Source: Mucilaginibacter corticis (GTDB lineage Bacteria > Bacteroidota > Bacteroidia > Sphingobacteriales > Sphingobacteriaceae). Taken from it: 64,000 nucleotides of DNA. The notes under the pieces are model-generated. The model had not been told where the DNA came from. It did no database searches and was given only the letters and a program-made list of their open reading frames with translations. Numbering within the stretch: position 1 is the first letter of the stretch; every line of letters starts with the position of its first letter. Below, piece by piece: positions 9,720 to 17,708 of the stretch. The DNA lies in NCBI RefSeq assembly GCF_007558865.1, contig NZ_VLPK01000003.1:620001-684000 (forward strand), in the 5' to 3' direction. The position numbers and the translations under genes were made by a program.

Positions 9720-9873
9720 CAGTTTGCAGTGGGCAGTTTTCAGTTGGCAGTTGACGCGGGTAGTTGGCAGTTAGCCTATTTACTGAGTGCTAATTAAAAT
9801 ATTGCAAACTGCCAACTAATTACTGCCAACTGAAATGTATATTTGTAACTGCAAACTGCCCACTGGTAACTGC
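9720..9873. repeat. Clustered inverted copies of a cagttggcagt-type motif
   Basis: The left half has three or four direct variants of agtTggcagt (for example cagttttcagttggcagt). The right half has their complements (gcaaactgccaact, tactgccaact, gcaaactgcccact). The block can fold into a long imperfect hairpin between the aminotransferase gene and tmRNA. It looks like a simple extragenic repeat rather than coding sequence. Confidence 0.65.
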
Positions 9874-9886
9874 GGTTTCACAAAAT

Positions 9887-10256
9887 GGGGTCGACCGGAA
9901 TTGACAGGATGGAGATGAGTATGTAAGCATGCAGCGCGTTGGATGAATTAGCGCTTTAATCTGAACGTTCAAACTTACAAATGGCGAAAATAACTACGCC
10001 TTAGCTGCCTAATTTAGAATTAGCATAGCTTTTGTCCCGCCGATTTTCCGTTTCATTGGATCGGCAATCGGGGCATCGTAAAATGAAAATAGCCTGCTTA
10101 AGGGTGTGCATAGCAGGCGAAACAAAACACCTAAGGAAGACGGTACAGGTAAGCAGCTGACCTTCCCCTTCCCTACAATTAAACAGATGCTAAGCACGTA
10201 GAAAGCATATCTTATACCATGTTTGGACGAGGGTTCGAATCCCTCCGGCTCCACCA
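9887..10256 (+). ncRNA. ssrA: Transfer-messenger RNA (tmRNA)
   Basis: The RNA rescues stalled ribosomes. The 5' ggggtcg pairs with cggctcc at the 3' end (two G-U pairs) to give the acceptor stem. The T arm is gaggg-ttcgaat-ccctc, and the gene ends in an encoded CCA. The tag reading frame runs 9980-10012 and reads NGENNYALAA followed by TAA, matching the usual (G)ENNYALAA ending of Bacteroidetes tags. The length of about 370 nt is normal. The 3' end is also the integration site of the mobile element that follows. Confidence 0.95.
10229..10256 (+). other. Probable attL core (tmRNA T-arm to CCA)
   Basis: Tyrosine recombinases often recombine in the T-arm/acceptor part of tRNA and tmRNA genes and rebuild the gene end on insertion. 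Here the tmRNA is complete and the integrase starts 190 bp further on. The exact crossover cannot be fixed without the other end. Confidence 0.55.
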
Positions 10257-10275
10257 AGACGGTTAATTTTGACCA

Positions 10276-10311
10276 AAAAACGCCTAAAATCATCGATTTT
10301 AGGCGTTTTTT
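10276..10311 (+). terminator. Terminator after ssrA
   Basis: An 11-bp perfect stem (cgcctaaaatc / gattttaggcg) with a 3-nt loop is flanked by A and T runs. It lies 20 bp after the tmRNA CCA, inside the element. It can end tmRNA transcription and insulate the integrase gene. Confidence 0.9.
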
Positions 10312-10445
10312 GCATTAAAACAGCCTAAAACCGCCCATAATCGCTCAATCTGAAAAGGGTCTAAAAAGAGACCTATTTATAATCCGTAATTTTAGGTCTC
10401 GCTGAACTCTTAAAAATTACGCGTAACTAACTAATTTTCAAAGAG

Positions 10446-11666
10446 ATGATTACTACTTTTTCACTAAATTTTTCAATCAAAAAAAGCAAGATTTCGGCCG
10501 ATGGGACCGCTCCAATTTATATCCGTTTGACAATAGAAAAAGAGCGTATTGAATTCACCACCCGAAGGTCCATTGCGGTTAATCGGTGGAATGCCAAAGC
10601 ACAAAAGATGATTGGCAGTAATGAGGAAGCCAAAGCGTTCAATTCTTATTTAAAAGCGCTAGAACAACAAGTGTATGACGCTCATCGTCAACTCGTTCTC
10701 AACCAGCAGTCAGTTACCGTTCAAATATTGAAAGAAAAAATTTTTGGGGACGAAGAGACACCTGAAATAATTACGATCATGCCGGTATTTGAAGAGCACA
10801 ATAAAAAAATGAGGGCGTTGGTTGGGAAAGAATACGCTGAAGGGACAATGAAACGCTATGAAACAAGTTTAAAACACACCTTAGATTTTATCAAATGGAA
10901 GTATAAAACCATGGATTTCGAGGTAAATAAAATCGATTATAATTTCGTTTCCAATTATGATTTTTATTTAAGGTCGGAAAGAAAATGCTGCAATAACAGT
11001 GCTGTGAAATATTTAAAAAACTTTAAAAAGGTGATTAAAATTTGCCTTGGTAACGGCTGGTTGGAGAAAGACCCCTTTTTAAATTACAAAATCAGGATTA
11101 CAGAAGTTATACCTGAATATCTGACGAAGAACGAGCTAAAAAAAATCGCGGAAAAACATTTTGAAAATGAAAGAATAAACCAAGTGAAGGACGTCTTCCT
11201 TTTTAGTTGTTATACAGGCCTAGCATATGTCGACGTTCAAAAACTAAGAAGGGATGAAATTGTGATCGGTGTGGACGGACAAAAGTGGGTATTTACCAAT
11301 CGACAGAAAACTGACTCCAGTTCGAGGATACCCTTACTGCCCAGGGCTTTAGAGATATTAAAAAAATATGAAAATCATCCCAAATGCCTGAACGAGAGGA
11401 AGCTTTTGCCGGTTTTATGTAATCAAAAAATGAATGCTTACTTAAGGGAAGTAGCAGATTTGTGTGGTATAAAAAAGTCTTTTACTTATCATACCGCCAG
11501 GCATACATTTGCGACCACAGTTACCTTGAGTAACGGTGTACCAATTGAAACAGTATCAAAAATGCTCGGCCATAAAAATTTAAAGACAACTCAGCATTAT
11601 GCAAAGATATTAGACATGAAAGTCAGTGAAGACATGAGGGTGTTAAAGGAAAAATTAGATTTTTAA
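10446..11666 (+). CDS. Tyrosine recombinase / ICE integrase
   Basis: A 406-aa integrase with three parts: an Arm DNA-binding beta-sheet domain (about 1-95), a SAM-like core-binding domain (about 105-205) and a catalytic domain (about 215-400). Catalytic-domain motifs are TGLAYVDVQKL, the beta-hairpin lysine region TDSSSRIPLLP, HTARHTFAT (H-x-x-R), LGHKNLKTTQ and the nucleophile Tyr in HYAKI. The first catalytic Arg normally found in TGLR is Ala here, as in many IntDOT-like Bacteroidetes integrases. Its position next to ssrA indicates it catalyses integration there. No excisionase was recognised nearby. Confidence 0.93.
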   Translation: MITTFSLNFSIKKSKISADGTAPIYIRLTIEKERIEFTTRRSIAVNRWNAKAQKMIGSNEEAKAFNSYLKALEQQVYDAHRQLVLNQQSVTVQILKEKIFGDEETPEIITIMPVFEEHNKKMRALVGKEYAEGTMKRYETSLKHTLDFIKWKYKTMDFEVNKIDYNFVSNYDFYLRSERKCCNNSAVKYLKNFKKVIKICLGNGWLEKDPFLNYKIRITEVIPEYLTKNELKKIAEKHFENERINQVKDVFLFSCYTGLAYVDVQKLRRDEIVIGVDGQKWVFTNRQKTDSSSRIPLLPRALEILKKYENHPKCLNERKLLPVLCNQKMNAYLREVADLCGIKKSFTYHTARHTFATTVTLSNGVPIETVSKMLGHKNLKTTQHYAKILDMKVSEDMRVLKEKLDF

Positions 11667-11791
11667 AGATGGTGTTACCGGTGACAAGTGGTCTAGGATA
11701 TTACGAAAAAAATTTATGATTGGCCGTTAGGTCCGCAAAAAGCTCGTAATTTAGGCAGGCAATTTAGCGGGCCATAAGTGCCTGATAAGTA

Positions 11792-12289
11792 CTATTTAAT
11801 TATTAATTTAATTATCCAGATCACCAGCCCCACATTAACCAACCCTAATAACCATAAAATACTTTTTATTAGTTCAAAACGCTTGTTTTTCAACTCAAGG
11901 CTGCGGATCATTTCTTCCATTATCCCCAAAATCTTTTCATAGGTCATCTTTTCATTCTGATGGAGAAGATTTTCCTGCTGAAGCTTGCTCAAATCCGCCT
12001 GGGCATTGTTGGTGCTTTCGGAAACCATGTACTTAGCTGTAAAACCACCATTTTTGATCAAAAGAATTGCTTTCGGCTCTCGGATGATTAACCCAGGGAG
12101 TTCATCTTCTTTGGTGTATTCCAAAGCATTCACCAATTGGGCGTCTAGCAGCAACGTTACAATTGCATGTGCTAAAGGCTCGTCACCATCGAAAATCTTC
12201 AATAATTGCTCCCGGCTTAATTTGTCATTGTTACCAAACGCCTCTAATACCGTATCGAGCATCCCGGCCTCATATTCATTAATTTTCAT
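11792..12289 (-). CDS. Tail-anchored hypothetical protein
   Basis: The protein is not assigned to a family. It has 165 aa from the chosen start MKINEYEAG; an ATG six codons upstream also exists. The N-terminal part is helical and could be a small winged-helix-like unit. A central Asn/Gln-rich coiled-coil segment (LSKLQQENLLHQNEKMTYEKI) follows, then one C-terminal membrane segment (ILWLLGLVNVGLVIWIIKLIIK). It is convergent with the integrase and lies alone, so a role in regulation or membrane anchoring is only a guess. Confidence 0.6.
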   Translation of the reverse strand: MKINEYEAGMLDTVLEAFGNNDKLSREQLLKIFDGDEPLAHAIVTLLLDAQLVNALEYTKEDELPGLIIREPKAILLIKNGGFTAKYMVSESTNNAQADLSKLQQENLLHQNEKMTYEKILGIMEEMIRSLELKNKRFELIKSILWLLGLVNVGLVIWIIKLIIK

Positions 12290-12466
12290 TAAGGTGAATT
12301 TACGCAAATTTATATTGCGTAGTTAATTGATTATTTAAAAACGACTTTGAAGCACTACGAAAAGATCTTGGATTTAAAAATTTAGTGCGGGTTCGGAAAG
12401 TGTAATGAGAAGCTCGAAATCGACTTGAAAAAAATCAGTTGTCATAGAGATTAAACGTTTCTTTTG

Positions 12467-12493
12467 CTACTTTTCTTTCGAAAAGAAAAGTAG
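12467..12493. repeat. 11-bp inverted repeat with 5-nt loop
   Basis: Arms ctacttttctt and aagaaaagtag around tcgaa form a perfect hairpin. Similar cttttctttcgaaaagaaaag palindromes are frequent in Bacteroidetes intergenic DNA. It lies in the gap between the tail-anchored protein gene and the accessory operon. No gene was seen in the rest of that gap. Confidence 0.7.
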
Positions 12494-12502
12494 TGCGAAA
12501 AT

Positions 12503-12524
12503 AAAAAAAAGGGCTTTCGCCCTT
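12503..12524 (-). terminator. Terminator of the accessory operon
   Basis: Read on the minus strand, the hairpin aagggc-gaaa-gccctt is followed by eight T. It lies just after the stop of the 49-aa gene and should end the leftward SSB-containing operon. Confidence 0.85.
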
Positions 12525-12531
12525 TCATATA

Positions 12532-12681
12532 TTATATTTCAATTACTTTGCCATCCTGACAATCTTTAGCTTCGTTATCTGCATCCGCTCGTAATTCAAA
12601 TATTTTATTATTTCCGTTCTCATCGGTGACAATGATGGCGTATTCTGCGCCACCAAATGTTTCAATTACAATATAACTCAT
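12532..12681 (-). CDS. 49-aa acidic hypothetical protein
   Basis: A short frame beginning MSYIVIETFGG and ending DCQDGKVIEI. It is acidic, with alternating hydrophobic residues suggesting a small beta-sheet. It sits between a small membrane-protein gene and a terminator in the leftward accessory operon, which supports it being translated. No family can be named with certainty. Confidence 0.5.
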   Translation of the reverse strand: MSYIVIETFGGAEYAIIVTDENGNNKIFELRADADNEAKDCQDGKVIEI

Positions 12682-12711
12682 GGTTTGTATTGACATTAAT
12701 TTATTTTATGT

Positions 12712-12870
12712 TTATTTTTTTTTGCATAGTCTATTACAACCCCACAAGAATAATGTCCATACACCAAAAGCAAGGGCGAAGGCAGGAAATGGATTATGGG
12801 CATTTAATGCCCCTAACAATGCACCTGTAGAAATGACACAGGTTATGATAAGGTATATCGCTATTTTCAT
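12712..12870 (-). CDS. 52-aa membrane protein, family shared with two other loci here
   Basis: The frame starts MKIAIYLIIT and ends CNRLCKKK. It has two hydrophobic segments (about 4-22 and 32-46) joined by a GALLGALNAHNPFPAF loop. The same STGALLGALN...NPFPAFA core occurs at 28687-28917, and a looser relative is at 27015-27242. The conservation of the loop in separate loci is the main evidence that it is a gene. Function unknown; the basic tail suggests a cytoplasmic C-terminus. Confidence 0.6.
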   Translation of the reverse strand: MKIAIYLIITCVISTGALLGALNAHNPFPAFALAFGVWTLFLWGCNRLCKKK

Positions 12871-12901
12871 TAGAATTTACTTTTAAATGTTGAGTTAAAT
12901 T

Positions 12902-13414
12902 TTACTGGTTCGTTTTATCTTTCGTGCTGACTTTGATAGTTCTTGCAAGCCTTTCCAGTTTGTTGCCTTTGCTGCCATCAACCATGAAAAGATAGTCGTT
13001 TGGCTTTATGGTATCAATAATTCCTTCTTCGCTTGTCAGATATTCATATTCATGCTTGAGCAATTTTAAATAAGCACCTAATAGCAAATCCCTAAAATTC
13101 AGCTCATCATCTTCCGTGACATTTGGGCAGTTAATAAATTTGTCGGAGATTTTGTAGGTTTCGGTGTTTTCTCCATGATTTAAACAAATCAATTTTGCGC
13201 AACTAATCGCATTTTTAATAAAATCACCATTACAATAATTAGATCTGTATAAGTCAAAGCTATTTAGTTCAATTCCAACCATTTTGGCATCTTCATAGAC
13301 ATTTCGCCACCAATCATCATCAACATTAAAATAAGCGTATTCCTGCAATGCTTTTTCCCTGCCGTTTTCAGTGAGTTCTTCAAACTCGTATAAGGCAATT
13401 TCTATAGTTTTCAT
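12902..13414 (-). CDS. Hypothetical phage/ICE protein (WWxNxYEDAK type)
   Basis: A 170-aa acidic soluble protein. The segment ENGREKALQEYAYFNVDDDWWRN..YEDAKMVGIELNSFDL, followed by YRSNYCNGDF, belongs to a family often seen on phages and conjugative elements and lacks a known role. It is the last sizeable gene of the SSB-led accessory operon, six bases after the preceding gene. Confidence 0.6.
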   Translation of the reverse strand: MKTIEIALYEFEELTENGREKALQEYAYFNVDDDWWRNVYEDAKMVGIELNSFDLYRSNYCNGDFIKNAISCAKLICLNHGENTETYKISDKFINCPNVTEDDELNFRDLLLGAYLKLLKHEYEYLTSEEGIIDTIKPNDYLFMVDGSKGNKLERLARTIKVSTKDKTNQ

Positions 13415-13420
13415 GGCACA

Positions 13421-13795
13421 TTAAGTAAATAATAGGTCAACCGCATGTTTAAATTTGGGGTCATTGTGTTTACCAAGTGTTACATACTGCAATAAACCAT
13501 GTGCGACGTATATGCCGTTGTAGCCATCGAATAACTGGTCGGCAAAAAGGTTTGGGCTGTGGTCAAGCTGTTTATTGTACTTTGCCAAGATTCTTTGCAC
13601 TTCTTCCGCCAGTGCGAACCACATTTCAATGCTGAACATTTGGTCTTTCCAGACCGTTATTAATTTGTCTTTGTTGTTTAACACCGATTCGGTCTGTTCA
13701 TTTAAAAATGCCAAAAAATTTGGGATTTCGTCAGTCAATAAGCTGTGCAAAAGCCTTGCTTTTTGCACGTTGGTTAATAGATTTAATGGTTGCAT
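13421..13795 (-). CDS. Hypothetical ICE protein, 124 aa
   Basis: A soluble, mostly helical 124-aa protein. The sequence shows no motif I can assign: it opens MQPLNLLTNVQKARLLHSLL and has an aromatic stretch EMWFALAEEVQRIL. Gene order (SSB, 293-aa protein, this, 170-aa protein) looks like the accessory module of Bacteroidetes conjugative elements. Spacing to both neighbours is short, consistent with co-transcription. Confidence 0.55.
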   Translation of the reverse strand: MQPLNLLTNVQKARLLHSLLTDEIPNFLAFLNEQTESVLNNKDKLITVWKDQMFSIEMWFALAEEVQRILAKYNKQLDHSPNLFADQLFDGYNGIYVAHGLLQYVTLGKHNDPKFKHAVDLLFT

Positions 13796-13816
13796 AATTT
13801 TGTTTTAAGGGATGGT

Positions 13817-14698
13817 TTAGCACCATCCCTGTTGTGTAGCAAATAATTTGATTTCTTTAATGGTTACCTTATGGCAACCGATGCGGATGAAGTGTTTATT
13901 AACTTCATTGATTGAATATCGTTCTAAAAACAACTGACCGCAACTGGTGCAACCGCCTTTGGTATTTGTTTCAACCACAAACTGGTAAAGCTGGCGCCCG
14001 GCGGGTAATGGAAACCTGACACCTTGGGTAGTTTCGACCTGACCTGTTTTCGCATTAAAACGTAAGTAATCTAAGCCATCATAAGTACGCAGGTAGTCCC
14101 GTTTAAAACTTCTCCAATCTTTTAGAAGTTTATTTTGCGCCTTTAATCGCTTGCTCCGCTCCTTTTTTTCTTTAGCTTCCTGTTGCTCCCTTTCAATTTT
14201 TAAATAATCGGAGAATTGGGCGAGGTTTTCAACCATTGCAACTTTTGTGAGTGCTTCGGGAATTTGGAACCCAAAAAAATCAGCATACCTTTTAGCTTGT
14301 CCGAAAGCCTGTTGCATTTCGAGTAAGTATTTTTCAGGTTTACGGGCTGTACCTAAATGATGGGCAATTTGTATGATCTGCTCTCTCCAGACTTCAAATA
14401 GTTCCTCTTTTGACAAGGTTGGGTCAGGTACAAATATTTTGGTTAAATGCGATGATGCACTCGCAACGATAGAAACGTGCTTACTTGTCGTTTTACTGTA
14501 TTTTTTTTCAGTAAATAAAATCGCCTTGTCGCCTTGCTGATTACTAACATGTTTGGCTATCATAAAATGCTCCCCGTAGGAATAAATAGCTCCCCCTGCA
14601 AAAAACAAGTTTGATGATGTTGCCGATACGTTAACATCAGTACGATTTGCCCATTCATGCGCCACATCGTATATATCCATTCTTCTTTTCATGGTCAT
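13817..14698 (-). CDS. Hypothetical ICE protein with C-terminal Cys/His site
   Basis: A 293-aa protein. The N-terminal half has beta-rich elements (YDVAHEWANRTDVNVSAT, FFAGGAIYSYGEHF). A highly charged coiled coil is near residues 165-195. The C-terminal part carries CTSCG, then RIGCHKV, which could bind a metal. Proteins of this kind recur beside SSB on Bacteroidetes ICEs and plasmids and have no established function. An in-frame ATG two codons into the frame is an equally good start. Confidence 0.55.
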   Translation of the reverse strand: MTMKRRMDIYDVAHEWANRTDVNVSATSSNLFFAGGAIYSYGEHFMIAKHVSNQQGDKAILFTEKKYSKTTSKHVSIVASASSHLTKIFVPDPTLSKEELFEVWREQIIQIAHHLGTARKPEKYLLEMQQAFGQAKRYADFFGFQIPEALTKVAMVENLAQFSDYLKIEREQQEAKEKKERSKRLKAQNKLLKDWRSFKRDYLRTYDGLDYLRFNAKTGQVETTQGVRFPLPAGRQLYQFVVETNTKGGCTSCGQLFLERYSINEVNKHFIRIGCHKVTIKEIKLFATQQGWC

Positions 14699-14772
14699 TC
14701 GTTTTCAGTCAAAATTCAGGTTGTTGGATTTGAAAAGCCGTCTATTACTCGTGTATAGACGGCTATACTCGC

Positions 14773-15159
14773 TTAGTTAAATTGCTGACTTGGTTGTACT
14801 ACCTTGTTTTTGTCACCTGCTTGCTTAGGCGCGTTTTTATCACTTTGTGACTTTGAAGATTTGGTTAGCATGGTGATTTCGTCGGTGCGGAATTTCAGGC
14901 TTGCCATTGGTTCACCGTCTTTGTTTACCCAAGGTTCAGCGGTCATAAATCCTGACAGGTGAACGATCATTCCTTTTGTTAAATAAGTAGCGATGTTTTC
15001 ACCCCGCCAATAGGTGCAATCCACAAAGGCGGTTTCTTCTTTTTGCTCGCCTTGTGATTTGTAACGACGATTTACAGCTACCCTGAAACCTGTTACATTT
15101 TTGTCTGCGTTTACCGCCCTTACGGTAGCATTTGCTACCAGTCTTCCTGTGATTTCCAT
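14773..15159 (-). CDS. ssb: Single-stranded DNA-binding protein
   Basis: A 128-aa OB-fold SSB. It starts MEITGRLVANATVR, then has the FRVAVNRRY and FVDCTYWRG strands and GMIVHLSGF, as in the family. It should coat the single strand produced during conjugative transfer. The tail is Gln/Asn/Lys-rich and ends QPSQQFN rather than the acidic DDDIPF-type tip that recruits partner enzymes in chromosomal SSBs; this is common for element-borne SSBs. It is the first gene of the leftward accessory operon. Confidence 0.9.
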   Translation of the reverse strand: MEITGRLVANATVRAVNADKNVTGFRVAVNRRYKSQGEQKEETAFVDCTYWRGENIATYLTKGMIVHLSGFMTAEPWVNKDGEPMASLKFRTDEITMLTKSSKSQSDKNAPKQAGDKNKVVQPSQQFN

Positions 15160-15609
15160 AACGTTTTGTTTTTTAATGAATAAATTTTGTTCGTTATTTC
15201 TTTCCGCCTTTCCCTTTGCGCGACCCTTCCCCGGGTAGTTTTTTTCAAAGAAAAAAGGGTAAAAAAGAAAGCAAAGACAGGTGTGGGTGTTAAGGCACGG
15301 GAGAACTATAAGTCCCGGAGGTTGGCCGCAGCGGAGCGGAGGTCATTATGCGTTCGTACGTGACTGCACTCACGACCTCCGCGTCCTTTTTTGCCCTTAT
15401 TTCTTGGAAAAACTATATGGACATTCTATTATCGGTTAATTGATTGCAGGGGCCGGCGGCGCCTGCTGCGGGGCGGAAAAAATGGCTGATTTTGGGAAGC
15501 GTTTTTTTGCGCATGGCCCGGTTAACGATTGGACCGGAGATCCTTCGGAGAAGATCGGAGGGGAAAGCGTGGCCCCGGGATGGGGTCCCGGGGAAACCGC
15601 ATGGTTTTT
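15160..15609. other. Non-coding region between SSB and GIY-YIG genes
   Basis: No convincing gene was seen in these 450 bp. A 9-bp inverted repeat, gcggaggtc at 15336-15344 and gacctccgc at 15374-15382, flanks a GC-varied loop. Further right, a palindromic stretch ccccggga...tcccgggg lies just after the GIY-YIG stop and could slow transcription. GC content rises sharply across this stretch, marking a change from the AT-rich accessory operon to the cargo block. Confidence 0.5.
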
Positions 15610-16224
15610 TTAGGTGGTGATTTGGGCGCCGGTCACTTTGTTTTTGCCGTATTTTTCCTGGTATTGCTTGTATAGTTTTCGTTTGATGTCGAGGTAATGT
15701 GGTTCTTGCGGGCTGACGTGGATGAGCTGGATGACGGCGATGGGCGGGTTGGGTTTTTGGAAGTGTTTGCCGAGGGACCTGCCGAGGGTTTTGGTGGAGC
15801 CGATGTGGTAGTGGCCGGGATATTGGAGGATGTAGATGAGCCAGTTGTCGCTTTTGCCGAAGAGTTGGGGGCAGTTGGGCAGGTAGTAGCATATTTTGTT
15901 TTTTTGAGTGTCGTAGTTATATTTTAGTTGTTGGCGGATGTGTTGCTCGTCGGTTTCGAGGTAGTGTCCTCCCCTGACGTTTTGCCAGCGGTATTTTTCC
16001 ATGTAGTGGAGGGTCATCCAGTTTTCGTATTGGTTGATTTGGCTGATGTGTTCGATGGTGATTTCTTTGATCAGAAGGAGGCTTTGGGGCGGGTATTGTT
16101 GTGTCCATTTGGCGCCTTGGCCGGCAAGATGTTGCTGGTAGCGGGTTTGGGGTTGGTCGGCCTGGCCGACGTAGTATTTGTCTTGTTGTAGTTTGAGGAG
16201 GTAGAGGTAGGTTTTTAACGGCAT
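15610..16224 (-). CDS. GIY-YIG nuclease-like protein, apparently two tandem domains
   Basis: A 204-aa protein from the start MPLKTYLYLLKL; another ATG lies 17 codons upstream. The N-terminal half matches the GIY-YIG core: YLYLLKL...YYVGQADQPQTRYQQH, with the Arg and His in the usual spacing and a Glu/Asn-containing helix (QINQYENWMTLHYM). The second half repeats the pattern as WLIYILQYP..YHIGSTKTLGRSLGKHF. Single GIY-YIG proteins of about 90 aa are common; a tandem form is less usual. The coding strand is very rich in C and A. Target unknown. Confidence 0.6.
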   Translation of the reverse strand: MPLKTYLYLLKLQQDKYYVGQADQPQTRYQQHLAGQGAKWTQQYPPQSLLLIKEITIEHISQINQYENWMTLHYMEKYRWQNVRGGHYLETDEQHIRQQLKYNYDTQKNKICYYLPNCPQLFGKSDNWLIYILQYPGHYHIGSTKTLGRSLGKHFQKPNPPIAVIQLIHVSPQEPHYLDIKRKLYKQYQEKYGKNKVTGAQITT

Positions 16225-16318
16225 GTTCAAAGTTATGTCGTGCTTTAGGTTTTTGGTGGTAGTTAAATCAATCAAACATTGGGCGGGTTCTGTGGTTGTA
16301 GTTTATTAAAAAGAAAAG

Positions 16319-16627
16319 ATGGACGACGCTGCTTTCAGAGAACAATTCAAACCGGTGCATGTGCCTGCTGGATTTGATCAGGCGGGCAATTTGCAGGATA
16401 AGGTGGTATTTGCTTTGGCAGAGATCGGCGCAGGTACGGCTGATGCGGTTTCACGTAAACTGGAAGCGCTGGAACCGGATATCCCGGAGAAAGAAATCAT
16501 CGCGAAGGTACACCTGGTGCTGACCGGATTATATAAGAAGGGACTTATAGCCGGGAACGAACATAACAGCGGGCTTGTCTACAATTTGCATAAGATTACC
16601 CAGGCAAACGAGGGAAGTGTAAGATAG
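16319..16627 (+). CDS. Small hypothetical protein, possibly winged-helix
   Basis: A 102-aa protein with helices and a Lys/Glu-rich centre. The segment DKVVFALAEIGAGTADAVSRKLEAL, followed by LTGLYKKGLIAG and LVYNLHKI, has the helix-turn-helix and wing spacing of small wHTH proteins. This is a visual impression rather than a family match. It is divergent from the GIY-YIG gene, with 94 bp between the two start codons, so it might regulate it. Confidence 0.5.
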   Translation: MDDAAFREQFKPVHVPAGFDQAGNLQDKVVFALAEIGAGTADAVSRKLEALEPDIPEKEIIAKVHLVLTGLYKKGLIAGNEHNSGLVYNLHKITQANEGSVR

Positions 16628-16772
16628 CTGCCAATATTGCCGTGGCATGTTACTCTGATCAGCGCGAAGGCTGAATGTTTATGCGGGCTTTTAGCGTGTC
16701 CTGTTAAAATTCATTTTTTTTTCCGGATTTGGATATTTCGAACTTGTTCCTATTTTTTGGAGATTTGGGGCT

Positions 16773-17690
16773 ATGAAAATTGCTGTACTGGACGATTATC
16801 AAAATGTGGCTTTACGATTTGCGGACTGGTCGGGTTTGGAAAAACGGGCGCAGATCACGGTGTTTAACCGGCCGGCTGCTTTGGAGGAACTGGTGCCTTT
16901 TGAGGTGCTTTGTGTGATGCGGGAACGGATGCCTTTGAACCGGGAGGCGCTGGAGCAACTGGTGAATTTGAAGCTGGTGGTTTCGACGGGGATGCGGAAC
17001 GCTTCTTTGGATGTGGGGGCTTGTAAGGATCTGGGGATCGCGGTGGCTTTTACGGAGTATGTCGAGAGCGGGGCGCCGGAGATGACCTGGGCCTTGCTGA
17101 TGGCGCTGGCCCGGAATATTCCCGTTGAGGCGGAAAACTTTAGGAGCGGCGGCTGGCAGACGACGATCGGTGTGGATCTGAGGGGAAAAACACTGGGAAT
17201 TCTGGGGCTTGGGCGGATCGGATCGAGGATGGCGCAGTTCGCGAAGGTGTTCGAGATGAAGGTGATCGCCTGGAGCGAGAACCTGACGGAGGAGAAGGCG
17301 CATCGTGCGGGCGCGGAACTGGTGAGCAGGGAGCGGTTGTTTAAGGAGGCGGATTTTCTGAGTATTCACTTGGTGCTGAGCGGGCGGTCAAAGGGTATTG
17401 TCGGCGCCACTGAACTTGCTTTAATGAAACGGAGCGCTTTTCTGATCAATACTTCGCGGGGGCCGCTGGTGGATGAGACGGCGCTGGTGGACGCTTTGCA
17501 GCATGAGCGGATCGCGGGGGCTGCTTTGGATGTGTATGACCGGGAACCTTTGCCTGCTGACCATGTGCTGCGTAGGTTGAGGAATGTGGTGGCGACGCCG
17601 CATGTCGGCTATGTGACGGAGTATACGTACCGGGTTTTTTACCGGGATACGGTGAAGGCGGTGGAGAATTGGCTGCGCGACAGAATTTAG
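16773..17690 (+). CDS. D-2-hydroxyacid dehydrogenase family protein
   Basis: A 305-aa NAD(P)-dependent oxidoreductase of the D-lactate/phosphoglycerate dehydrogenase group. The Rossmann motif GILGLGRIGSRMAQF is near residue 147. The catalytic Arg is in INTSRGPLVDE, the Glu in YDREPLP and the His in ATPHVGYVTE. It should interconvert a 2-oxoacid and a D-2-hydroxyacid. The plus strand is strongly G-rich, unlike the left chromosome, which suggests acquisition as cargo. No pathway partner is adjacent. Confidence 0.87.
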   Translation: MKIAVLDDYQNVALRFADWSGLEKRAQITVFNRPAALEELVPFEVLCVMRERMPLNREALEQLVNLKLVVSTGMRNASLDVGACKDLGIAVAFTEYVESGAPEMTWALLMALARNIPVEAENFRSGGWQTTIGVDLRGKTLGILGLGRIGSRMAQFAKVFEMKVIAWSENLTEEKAHRAGAELVSRERLFKEADFLSIHLVLSGRSKGIVGATELALMKRSAFLINTSRGPLVDETALVDALQHERIAGAALDVYDREPLPADHVLRRLRNVVATPHVGYVTEYTYRVFYRDTVKAVENWLRDRI

Positions 17691-17708
17691 TGATAAGCTA
17701 TTTTTACA

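Noticed and set aside
9720..9873. Possible CRISPR-like array
   Set aside because: Repeats are short, imperfect and inverted, with no unique spacers and no cas genes.
10009..10293. 94-codon minus-strand frame over tmRNA
   Set aside because: Overlaps a structured RNA gene; the open frame is incidental.
15413..15892. Long Pro/His/Arg-rich frame on the minus strand
   Set aside because: It overlaps the GIY-YIG gene in another frame; the low-complexity composition comes from the C/A-rich strand.
16812..17369. 185-codon Arg/His/Gln-rich frame opposite the dehydrogenase gene
   Set aside because: Antisense shadow of a G-rich gene with clear family motifs.
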